Positions 1 to 6,381 of a stretch of DNA of 12,769 nt are shown here, one piece after another; position 1 is the stretch's first letter, and the number at the start of each line of letters is the position of its first letter. A program made the position numbers and the translations under genes. The notes beneath the pieces are model-generated. The model did not search any database and was not told the DNA's origin. It worked only from the letters and a program-made list of their open reading frames with translations. Source of the DNA: an uncultured Clostridia bacterium (lineage in GTDB: Bacteria; Bacillota; Clostridia; Oscillospirales; Acutalibacteraceae); contig CAUCSW010000007.1 in the NCBI GenBank assembly GCA_958445555.1, positions 1 to 12,769 on the forward strand. Direction: 5' to 3'.

Positions 1-909
1 GACGACTCTTCTGCAGCCGCCGAGGCCCGAAAGACGCGCTCCGTCGGCAAAGGTCTTTATCTTGCGCCTGTCCGAGCGGAGTTTTCCCATATCAACATCC
101 GCAAAGAGCAGGTAGTCACTGTCAATCGTCTTCTCGTTTTCGGCGAGTATTCTTCCGTTTTCACAAATGACGGAGTGCCCCGAAAAGATGAGGTCGGTCG
201 TGGACTCCGTGCCGCCCGCCGAAGCGTAAAGATATGCGGCAAGGCAGCCTGCCGACTGCTTTTTTATAAGCTCCCTGCGGTATTTCCTCTTCGATATCGT
301 CTCGTTGCTTGCCGAAGGATTGACTATCAGCTCCGCGCCGCCGAGAGAAAGTCTGCCGCTCGGAGGAACGGTCGCCCAGAGGTCCTCGCATATCTCGATG
401 CCGAACCTGAAATCTCCCGCATCAAAGACGAGGTCCCTGCCGAAAGGTACGGCGGGGTGGGTCGGATCAAGTCCCAATTCTTCGGGTGAAAGGATTGTAT
501 CTTCGCTTTCCACACCCGACGAAAACCAGCGATGCTCATAAAACTCATTATAATTCGGGATATATGTCTTCGGCACTATACCGAGGACGCGCCCGCCGCC
601 CGTCACCGCAGCGCAGTTGAAAAGTCTGCCGTTAAGCTCTATAGGCAGTCCCGTTACCGTGATACATCCGAGCTTCACCGTGAATTTTGCAAGCTCCGCA
701 AGTGCGCTCTTTGCCGAATCAAGCAGGGTCTGCTGAAAGAAAAGATCGCCGCAGGTATATCCCGTGAAACAAAGTTCGGGAAACGATACGATATCGGCCC
801 CGTTCTTATCGGCTTTCTCTGCCGCTTTCATTATCTCCGCCTTGTTTCGGGCGACATCCGCCACAACAACATTCGGCACCGCTGCCGCGACACGAATAAC
901 ATCCAGCAT
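1..909 (-). CDS. nadE: Glutamine-dependent NAD+ synthetase, glutaminase (nitrilase) domain, 3' part off the window
   Basis: The 303 visible codons form the N-terminal nitrilase-fold glutaminase of the fused NAD+ synthetase. This domain frees ammonia from glutamine so that the C-terminal synthetase can amidate deamido-NAD+ in the cytoplasm, the last step of NAD biosynthesis. The Glu-Lys-Cys catalytic triad is visible: Glu45 in FPELCFTGYTCGDLF, Lys114 in VPKTYIPNYNEFYE and Cys174 in EICEDLW. The AELIVNPSAS stretch (about 192-201) is also typical of the family. Complete proteins run to about 640 residues, so the ATP-binding synthetase half lies beyond position 1. The start at 909 is preceded by AAAGGAGAG with about 8 bases of spacing, and no better start is seen. 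The gene is separated from the glycan genes by a divergent promoter region. The promoter at 1357-1385 would give it a leader of about 440 nucleotides containing repeat copy 1. Identification is firm. Confidence 0.93.
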   Translation of the reverse strand, partial: MLDVIRVAAAVPNVVVADVARNKAEIMKAAEKADKNGADIVSFPELCFTGYTCGDLFFQQTLLDSAKSALAELAKFTVKLGCITVTGLPIELNGRLFNCAAVTGGGRVLGIVPKTYIPNYNEFYEHRWFSSGVESEDTILSPEELGLDPTHPAVPFGRDLVFDAGDFRFGIEICEDLWATVPPSGRLSLGGAELIVNPSASNETISKRKYRRELIKKQSAGCLAAYLYASAGGTESTTDLIFSGHSVICENGRILAENEKTIDSDYLLFADVDMGKLRSDRRKIKTFADGARLSGLGGCRRVV

Positions 910-1117
910 TGTCTTTTCTCTCCTTTATTTATGGGTAAAAGGTGTAAGGCAAGGGGTTATCAAGAAAGGCTCCCCCGCCGAGCGAATTTTCTTTTTTGCG
1001 CTCCCCTGTTTCGCCGCCCACCTGTTCCGTCGTCTCCTGTTCTGCCGTGGCGCTCCGACATCCGTTGACTTGAATCCGACGAGCGTCGAGCCGACTTAAA
1101 GCAGCAACCGGGCCTGC

Positions 1118-1265
1118 GGCAGCGCCGCGACGCGCCGAAGGCGCGGCAAACGGGCGACGGCAAGCAACAGGGCTGCCCCGATCCCGAATTTCCGTCGGGC
1201 TGATATTGACTGTCGCGCCCGTCGCCCGTTTTGCGCCCTTCTAAAGAAGGGCGCGCGGCGCTGCC
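1118..1265 (+). repeat. Four-way-junction repeat element, copy 1
   Basis: This is a 148-bp structured repeat found three times in the window. The outer stem is GGCAGCGCCGC (1118-1128) with GCGGCGCTGCC (1255-1265). The left arm is CGCGCC, loop GAA, GGCGCG (1131-1145). The inner stem is AAACGGGCGACGG (1148-1160) with its exact complement at 1219-1231. The right arm is GCGCCCTTC, loop TAAA, GAAGGGCGC (1233-1254). The parts abut almost without gaps, so they define a four-way junction around a 58-base core (1161-1218). It sits between a strong minus-strand promoter and nadE, so it would be carried in the nadE leader. The structure is read directly from the bases; the function is unknown. It could be a MITE- or REP-like mobile repeat or a structured RNA. 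Confidence 0.85.
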
Positions 1266-1292
1266 TGCGGTCGGTCTGCTGATTTAAGTCGG

Positions 1293-1329
1293 GTAAGCGG
1301 CAAGGTTCAGATCACTCTCGCCTGCTTAC
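1293..1329 (-). other. Hairpin in the nadE leader region
   Basis: GTAAGCGGC (1293-1301) pairs with GCC, a bulged T, and GCTTAC (1320-1329), giving a 9-bp stem around an 18-base loop. It lies just downstream of the minus-strand promoter and between that promoter and repeat copy 1, so it would form near the 5' end of the nadE transcript. There is no run of T after it in either direction, so it does not look like an intrinsic terminator. Function unknown. Confidence 0.4.
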
Positions 1330-1356
1330 GCTCCGGCTCACAGTTATATTTTTCTA

Positions 1357-1385
1357 ATTATACCACCTTAATACAAATCCTTCAA
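1357..1385 (-). promoter_or_regulatory. Sigma-A promoter reading toward nadE
   Basis: Read on the minus strand, TTGAAG (1385-1380) is followed by a 17-base spacer and a perfect TATAAT (1362-1357). TGG stands directly before the -10 box, so it is also an extended -10 promoter. Transcription would begin near 1350 and run toward repeat copy 1 and nadE. No gene starts between 1350 and 909, so nadE is the likely target, with an unusually long leader. Confidence 0.75.
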
Positions 1386-1395
1386 CAATAAATAT

Positions 1396-1470
1396 TCGCG
1401 CCCGCCCCCTCGCCGACTCACCCGCAGACTCCCGACTCTCTCGCCCACCCCGTCACCCTCGCCGCCCGCG
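1396..1470. other. C-rich low-complexity tract with a G-quadruplex motif on the minus strand
   Basis: This stretch is dominated by C with short CGCC, CCGA and ACTC units and almost no G outside CG pairs. It fills the space between the two divergent promoters. At 1444-1467 the minus strand holds four G-runs of at least three separated by 1, 4 and 6 bases, a canonical G-quadruplex pattern, ending 5 bases before the -35 box of the flippase promoter. No gene is seen here. The remainder of the 910-1488 gap holds repeat copy 1, the leader hairpin, the promoters and a short CGACG-AG-CGTCG hairpin near 1078-1089. Confidence 0.55.
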
Positions 1471-1471
1471 C

Positions 1472-1500
1472 TTGCAAAAAGGACATATATGTGGTATACT
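1472..1500 (+). promoter_or_regulatory. Sigma-A promoter for the flippase-acyltransferase operon
   Basis: TTGCAA (1472-1477), a 17-base spacer and TATACT (1495-1500), with TGG immediately before the -10 box (extended -10). The predicted start of transcription is near 1507. This places the ATG at 1489 upstream of the transcript, so it cannot be the start of the flippase. Confidence 0.75.
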
Positions 1501-1506
1501 GAGATG

Positions 1507-1707
1507 TATTTATATCGGCAAAGCGGGACGGCAATGCGAGAGGATCGTTTTCAAAAAGCGGACTCCGATCATCCCCTCTTGCCTGTCCGAAAAGGAGCTG
1601 CTGCTGTGAAAGACAAAGGTAAAGGTGCAGAGTCTCAAGGGCAGACTGTTGCAGTCTTTGCCGACTGTCCTGCGCAAAACTATAATGAATATGATGAAGG
1701 GACGCAA
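1507..1707 (+). promoter_or_regulatory. Leader of the flippase operon with an imperfect hairpin and an alternative GTG start
   Basis: About 200 bases separate the predicted transcription start from the preferred flippase ATG. An imperfect 18-position hairpin runs from 1530 to 1583: GGCAA with TTGCC at the base and GATCG with CGATC next to the loop, with four or five mismatches between. Further on, AAAGGAG (1591-1597) stands 8 bases before GTG at 1606, which is in frame with the flippase. That GTG would add 34 hydrophilic residues to the protein. The leader either carries a regulatory structure or encodes this extension. Confidence 0.45.
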
Positions 1708-3156
1708 ATGAAACCTAAACATGAGCTTCTAAGCAATCTGGCGTGGAAATTCGGCGAGCGCATATCTGCACAGCTGATCTCAACGGTCGTGTCGATCATC
1801 CTTGCCCGCCTTCTCGAACCGTCCCACTACGGAACCGTTTCGATGGTAATGATCTTTATAACCATTGCGAATATTTTTGTCAGCGACGGTCTCGGCAGCG
1901 CTCTGATACAAAAAAAGGACGCGGATGAAGTCGACTTCTTCTCGGTGCTTTATTTCAACATAGGATTCTCCTGCATTTTGTATGTGATCCTGTTCTTCTC
2001 GGCACCGCTCATTTCGATGTTCTTCGGCGAAGGATATGAGGCTCTTACGCCCGTGCTCAGGGTTTTGGGGCTCAGGATCATCCTTACTGCGATAAACTCC
2101 ATCCAGCAGGCATACATCTCCAAAAAGATGATGTTCCGCAAGTTTTTTCTTGCCACCCTCGGAGGAACGATCGTCTCTGCGGTCGTGGGAATAGCCATGG
2201 CATACGGCGGATACGGCGTATGGGCTCTTGTGGCTCAGTATCTTGTCGGCACCTCGGTAAGCTCCGTCACTCTCGGCTTTGCCATCGGAAAAAGACCTAA
2301 GTTCGTTTTCTCGCTCAACCGTGTAAAGGCTCTGGTCCCTTACGGCATCCGCATTCTCGGAACGGGTCTTCTGATCACCGTTTACCAGGAGCTGCGGTCT
2401 CTGATAATCGGAAAAAAATATTCCACCGACGTTCTTGCGTTCTATGACAAGGGTCGGAGCTTCCCCCTTCTGATAGTTACAAATATCATCTCTTCGATAT
2501 CTGCGGTGCTCTTTCCGAAAATGTCGGAGGAGCAGGACGACCGACAGAAGCTCAAAAGCACGACCCGCAATTCTATCCGCTTCAGTGCGCTGATACTCTG
2601 CCCGATGATGCTGGGCCTTGCGGCGGTCGCCGACTCCTTTGTGCGGGTGCTGCTCACCGACAAATGGGTGCCGTGCGTTCCGCTGCTGCAGTTGTTTTGT
2701 ATAATATATCTGTTTCAGCCGATCCACACGGCAAATATGCAGGCGATAAAAGCGGTCGGCAGAAGTGATATTTATCTGAAGCTGGAGATAATCAAAAAGG
2801 TTATCGAGCTCGCGGTACTTCTTACGACCATGTGGATCAGCGTGGATGCAATGGTCATCGGTATGGCAGTATGCGCCACCGCCTTTACCTTTGTAAACGC
2901 CTATCCCAACATAAAACTGTTGAATTACGGCATAAAAGAGCAGATGGCGGATATCCTGCCGCCTGTTGTGATGTCGCTTATCATGGGCGCCGCCGTTCTC
3001 GGGGTCGGTCTTATCCCGATGCCGCTGATCGTCAAGCTGATCGTTCAGGTGGCGGTGGGTATCGCGGTCTACTTCGGCCTTGCCCTGCTCACCAAAAACA
3101 AAGAGCTTTTGCAGTTGTTAAAGCTGCTGCACATCCGAAAGGAGCGCTCGGAATGA
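1708..3156 (+). CDS. Wzx-type polysaccharide flippase (MOP superfamily)
   Basis: A 482-residue polytopic membrane protein of the oligosaccharide flippase branch related to WzxC and TuaB. This branch moves lipid-linked glycan units from the inner to the outer face of the cytoplasmic membrane. The N-terminal stretch LARLLEPSHYGTVSM (32-46) is typical of the family. About 12 to 14 hydrophobic segments are spread along the chain, for example near 21-36, 45-65, 84-105, 150-170 and 417-462. I chose the ATG at 1708 because GAAGGGA stands 6 bases upstream and the family-like sequence begins there. The GTG at 1606, with a stronger AAAGGAG, is a real alternative, while the ATG at 1489 precedes the predicted transcription start. 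The stop overlaps the next gene's start by four bases (ATGA), implying translational coupling. The substrate is not readable from the sequence. Confidence 0.88.
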   Translation: MKPKHELLSNLAWKFGERISAQLISTVVSIILARLLEPSHYGTVSMVMIFITIANIFVSDGLGSALIQKKDADEVDFFSVLYFNIGFSCILYVILFFSAPLISMFFGEGYEALTPVLRVLGLRIILTAINSIQQAYISKKMMFRKFFLATLGGTIVSAVVGIAMAYGGYGVWALVAQYLVGTSVSSVTLGFAIGKRPKFVFSLNRVKALVPYGIRILGTGLLITVYQELRSLIIGKKYSTDVLAFYDKGRSFPLLIVTNIISSISAVLFPKMSEEQDDRQKLKSTTRNSIRFSALILCPMMLGLAAVADSFVRVLLTDKWVPCVPLLQLFCIIYLFQPIHTANMQAIKAVGRSDIYLKLEIIKKVIELAVLLTTMWISVDAMVIGMAVCATAFTFVNAYPNIKLLNYGIKEQMADILPPVVMSLIMGAAVLGVGLIPMPLIVKLIVQVAVGIAVYFGLALLTKNKELLQLLKLLHIRKERSE

Positions 3157-4295
3157 CAGACTCCGTAAACAATACCGCAGTTGTAAGTGTGTCCCCCCGC
3201 ATATTTTTGTCCTCCCTGCAGGGACTAAGGACCGTCGCCTTTGCGGCTATATTTTTAAGCCACACGGGACTTGGTAATTTCGAGGCCTTGGGCGCTTGGG
3301 GCGTTTCGGTCTTCTTTATCCTGTCGGGATTTGTAATGCTTTACAGTTATTACGACCGACCCTGCCCGAAACCGGGGATCGCTTTTGCTTACAGAAAGAT
3401 CAAAAAACTTTATCCCCTGCATATAGCCACCATGGCGGCAGCCGCCGTTTATTGTTATTTTGTCTACGGTCAGGGCATTCTTAAAATTTTGACCGACATA
3501 GTCCTTCACTCCGCACTAATCCAGATCTGGATCCCGAACACGGCTTATTACTCCACCCTTAACGGGTTGGCTTGGTACCTCGCCGCCTGCGCATTCCTCT
3601 ATTTTGCATTTCCGTTTATACTCAAGCGTATGCAAAGAGCGAGCAGGAAAGAGGTGACGGCGGCACTTGCGATCCTGTTTATTCTTTAGATATCGGTCTC
3701 GGCGATCGCCTTTTTCTTCGGCGGCGAGGATAAAAGCAGCTGGTTTTCAATGCATTGGGTCACCTCTTACTGTCCCTGTACCCGGCTTCTCGATTTTGCT
3801 CTCGGCTGCTGTCTCGGTTGGCTCTTTCTCCATACCGAAAGGCAGGCTCTCTCGGCGCCCGCCGCAGGGATTGCACAGGCGGTCACGGTCGTTGCGGCTG
3901 CCGTCTCGTGCGTCGCTTACGCAAAAGGCGTTCCGTTCTTCGGCGGAGAATTCATAAAGTATGCACTTCTGTTTACGCCTACCACCGTTCCGCTCATTTG
4001 GCTCACCGCCCGCGGCACGGGATGGTTGTCACGGCTCCTGAATCTTAAACCTTTGGTTCGGTTTGCAAAGCTTACACCTTACACCTTCCTTATACACGGC
4101 GTTGTCATCAAATACTGCCGCACCGTTATAAGCAAGCTGGCAGGGCCCGTCAGCGGATATGCCGCCGGTAAATATATTGTCGCACTCGCGGCGCTTATAC
4201 TCACCGTTGCGGCAGCGCTTATATGGAACGCCCTTTCCGAATATGTTCGCCGCTTCTTGAATCAGAGACAAGACTCTGCGCGGCGGTCGCAATAG
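3153..4295 (+). pseudogene. Acyltransferase_3 family membrane O-acyltransferase interrupted by an in-frame TAG
   Basis: The frame encodes an OafA/YrhL-like acyltransferase that would transfer an acyl group to a sugar, probably decorating the glycan moved by the flippase. ATG at 3153 overlaps the flippase stop and follows GAAAGGAG by about 8 bases. Family marks are LQGLR with Arg26 and His37 (the R-x10-H motif), WGVSVFFILSGF (49-60), YRKIKKLYPLH (80-90) and, after the interruption, TRLLDFALG. Codon 179 is TAG (3687-3689), inside a hydrophobic segment. The same frame then continues without other stops to TAG at 4293-4295, giving 380 codons in all, the normal family length. The first part alone is 178 residues. 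The ATG at 3750 could begin a 181-residue second part but has no clear ribosome binding site. It could be a recent nonsense mutation, a sequencing error, or a stop that is read through; I favour the first two. Confidence 0.85.
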
Positions 4296-4696
4296 TTTTG
4301 ATCATCATGCCGCCGGGCAGCGGCAAAAGGGGCAGATACGGTTTTTAGTTTTGCCCCTTGTTCCTTGCTTGCCGATTTAATAAACGGTAAAAATACAAGC
4401 CCGCCCGACAAGACGAACGGTTGTTGCCGTCGGCCCCTTCGGGAGAGGCTTCATAAGAAAAAAAGGCAGCGCAATTAGAGCCGTACTCTAAAGGACAGTA
4501 AAAAACTGTGTAGAAAATTTCTACACAGTTTTTAATTTTGTCTTATACCGTAACAAGCAGGGAAAATGTATATCAAATTTTCCACACTTTAGGAGAACAT
4601 AAAACCCTTAACCAAAAGCAATGATAAAGCGGAGTGTGACAAGCGATTGCGGGGCTCTTGCGCGGCGCGGTGTCACCTCGGATGTGACACTCCCGC
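4296..4696. other. Intergenic region between convergent genes, hairpin-rich
   Basis: No gene is convincing here. Going rightward there is a hairpin of AAGGGGCA (4327-4334) with TGCCCCTT (4352-4359), the terminator at 4501-4540, an AT-rich hairpin GGAAAAT with ATTTTCC (4561-4583), and a 7-bp perfect hairpin GTGTCAC with GTGACAC (4670-4690) just past the stop of the minus-strand nucleotidyltransferase. The last has no T-run after it on the minus strand. A long open frame at 4608-5138 on the minus strand is in the wrong frame for the nucleotidyltransferase and shows no family features. Confidence 0.6.
4501..4540 (+). terminator. Bidirectional Rho-independent terminator
   Basis: AAAAACTGTGTAG (4501-4513) pairs perfectly with CTACACAGTTTTT (4521-4533) around a 7-base loop. 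A T-rich tail follows on the plus strand, and the A-run at the left end supplies one on the minus strand. It lies between the acyltransferase, which ends at 4295, and the convergent nucleotidyltransferase, so it can stop transcription from both sides. Confidence 0.75.
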
Positions 4697-5859
4697 TCAG
4701 AGTCCCAAATAGCTTATAAGCCTTGCCGCCTCGCTCCGCTCGGCTCTGTCGACGGTATGGCCGGTCTTTATTTCGTTTATCGCATTTTTCCTTCCTCTTC
4801 CGAAGACGAGATAAAAGCAGCGAATGACCCAGCAGAACGGCAGCAAAACAGGTGCTTTTACCAGCACGGGGTACCTTGCCTTCATTCGGCAGTAGGGCAA
4901 AAAAGCCTTTTTGAGCAGGTGCCCCAGCCTGCCGCCGTTTTTTATCTGACTGATCGCAATGCCGTTTCTTGAAATGCCGTATGTTCCGGCTTCGAGAGGT
5001 ATTCCTCCACAATCTCCGCGTCGCCGTCTGCCGGCTTGCCGTCAAGCCAATGCGCCATAAGCTTCTCGGAGGCAACGCAAAAATCATACAGTCCGCAGGA
5101 GACAAGCAGGTCCTTTCTGTTCTCGGCACAGACCCCAAAGCTGCGCTCGATCACATCAAGATCAATGATCGGTCTTATCCCGCAGCCGCCGTTTTCGACA
5201 TGCTTTGCTGCGTGGGTGAGGTGATACAGAAAGAAGAGATCCTCCCGCATGATCAGTCGATGCGGATCCGTCTCGTCGCGCGCCGCCGTATCCCATGCCT
5301 CTTCCAGCTTTTTGACCGCCCGTTCGAATCTTCCCTCCTCGACAAGGGTGAAGTGGAGTTCCAAAAAAACACCCGAATCGGTCTTATAGGTGATCTCGTG
5401 CGAACCTTTGTCCTTGATCTTCACGAAGCCCGCGGCACCGAGCGCGGCATCCGCCCCGCCGAGATTCTCGGGTCTTATAAGAATGTCAATATCACAGCTT
5501 GTCCTCATCCATGGCTCGGGATAGAGCGTTTCGATCACCGCCCCTTTAAGCGGCATATAATCCATTCCCGCCGAAGAAAGCGCACCAAACGCCCGATCGG
5601 CCTCATATTTCCGCCTTCCGTATCTGAAGACCGCGCTCATATACAACTCGGTCGCTTCTTTCGTGAGTTCGGCATCAGAGCCGTCTATCAGACCGCCGGT
5701 CAGCATTTTGTGTGCCGCAAGGTGGGCTACATCATGAGCCTTGGCGAGACTCAGAGCTTCCTTTACCGTCTCCCTGTCCGCCTTTTCGGACAAGGGCAGC
5801 GCTCTTTCCCTGCCGATCTCGGCACCTATACATAAGAACATAAAATCCCTTGAAGTCAT
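4697..5859 (-). pseudogene. NTP_transf_5-type nucleotidyltransferase, frameshifted
   Basis: This is a paralogue of the gene at 6382-7590. The first frame runs from ATG 5859 to TAA at 4942-4944 (305 residues). It carries the nucleotidyltransferase marks MPLKG (102-106), CDIDILI (122-128, the metal-binding acidic pair), LELH (166-169) and HLTHAAKH (213-220). After EEYL (about residue 288) the match to the paralogue moves to the -1 frame, near GAGAG at 4994-4998. From there GTYGISRNG and YPVLVKAPVLLPFCWV align with GTADGAS and YPVLEKAPVLLPLFWV, and the frame ends at TGA 4697-4699. The rejoined protein would be about 386 residues against 402 in the paralogue, so one base seems to be missing. The ribosome binding site is poor: GGGAGAG lies 13 bases before the ATG, and AAGGGA before ATG 5844 is an alternative. 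The family's reaction and substrate are not known to me; a nucleotidyl transfer to a glycan precursor is inference. Confidence 0.8.
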
Positions 5860-5958
5860 ATTAACGATTATTCTCTCCCTTGTCTCGTCCCGCCGTTTCG
5901 GCTTGTCCGCCGCGGTTTCCCCGCTTGATATCCCCCGTATCTGTTTTTGTGCCGCGCA

Positions 5959-6017
5959 CCCGAATCCCGAGTCCGAATCCGCACCCGACTCCCGAACCCG
6001 AGTCCGCGCCCGACTTC
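5959..6017. repeat. Degenerate CCCGAN simple repeat
   Basis: The tract is built of 6- to 7-base units such as CCCGAA, TCCCGAG, TCCGAA, TCCGCA and CCCGAC. It also looks like two imperfect larger copies, each starting with CCCGAA and ending with CCCGACT. It lies about 90 bases left of repeat copy 2. Similar CCGA-rich sequence lies left of copies 1 and 3. Confidence 0.6.
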
Positions 6018-6108
6018 TCAAGCCCAAGCCCCCGCACGAGCTTCGACGACCGCCGCCCGCTTCGGTCGATCGGCGGGTATATCGGCGGCTTAATGTTCTG
6101 CTGCCGAA

Positions 6109-6256
6109 GGCAGCGCCGCCCACGCCGAAGGCGTGGTAAACGGGCGACGGCAAGCCGCGGGGCTGCCCTGATCCCGACTTTCCGTCCGGCTGATATTCAC
6201 TATCCCGCTCCGTCGCCCGTTTCGCGCCCTCCCGAAGGAGGGCGCGCGGCGCTGCC
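6109..6256 (+). repeat. Four-way-junction repeat element, copy 2
   Basis: Same architecture and length as copy 1. The outer stem GGCAGCGCCGC (6109-6119) pairs with GCGGCGCTGCC (6246-6256). The left arm is CCACGCC, GAA, GGCGTGG (6120-6136). The inner stem AAACGGGCGACGG (6138-6150) pairs with 6210-6222, a perfect 13-bp match. The right arm is GCGCCCTCC, CGAA, GGAGGGCGC (6224-6245). Compared with copy 1, the left arm has a G-C pair changed to A-T and the right arm a T-A pair changed to C-G, so both arms keep their pairing. The core (6151-6209) is closely similar to copy 1. The left outer strand can also form an alternative hairpin, CTGCC-GAA-GGCAG, with bases just outside the element. Confidence 0.85.
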
Positions 6257-6381
6257 ATAATTACCGCTCGCCTGCCGCAGGGCGGCTTGTCTTTCCCTGC
6301 CGGCAATCTTTATCTATATCATCTGTCGACATTTTTTGTCGGCACCCGCTGACCGTTTCCGTTTTTTAAAAACCGAACCGT

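Larger units (their letters stand above)
5860..6381. other. 522-base gap between the two nucleotidyltransferases
   Basis: The gap contains a CCGA-rich tract (5959-6017), repeat copy 2 (6109-6256) and an imperfect T-rich inverted repeat around 6352-6382 that could end transcription of the upstream nucleotidyltransferase. The frame of the downstream nucleotidyltransferase happens to stay open back to 6306. The extra residues are simple-sequence and repeat-encoded (Arg, Gly, Ser and Ala rich), so I do not count them as protein. I see no convincing promoter for the downstream gene. Confidence 0.55.

Noticed and set aside
910..1488. A known riboswitch or T-box in the nadE leader
   Set aside because: I could not match any recognised conserved core; only the repeat element and one hairpin are visible.
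1780..2727. A 315-codon open frame on the minus strand inside the flippase gene
   Set aside because: It is a shadow of the flippase: highly charged, with no family features, no ribosome binding site, and covered by a clear membrane protein on the other strand.
4420..4500. A possible fourth, degraded copy of the repeat (CCGTCGG, CCTTCGGG and GGCAGCGC fragments)
   Set aside because: Only short GC-rich fragments match, in no consistent order, and no junction can be formed.
4937..4943. A AAA AAC slippery heptamer on the minus strand at the frameshift, suggesting programmed -1 frameshifting
   Set aside because: In frame 0 the TAA stop (4944-4942) overlaps the start of the heptamer, so ribosomes would end before the slippery codons; protein similarity also places the shift about 50 bases earlier.
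4969..5835. A 288-codon plus-strand open frame opposite the frameshifted nucleotidyltransferase
   Set aside because: The minus strand carries recognisable motifs shared with a paralogue; the plus-strand product matches nothing I know and has no upstream signals.
5860..6306. An upstream extension of the frameshifted nucleotidyltransferase to ATG 6306
   Set aside because: The added residues come from the CCGA-rich tract and repeat copy 2 and are simple and charged. Family-like sequence begins at about 5859.
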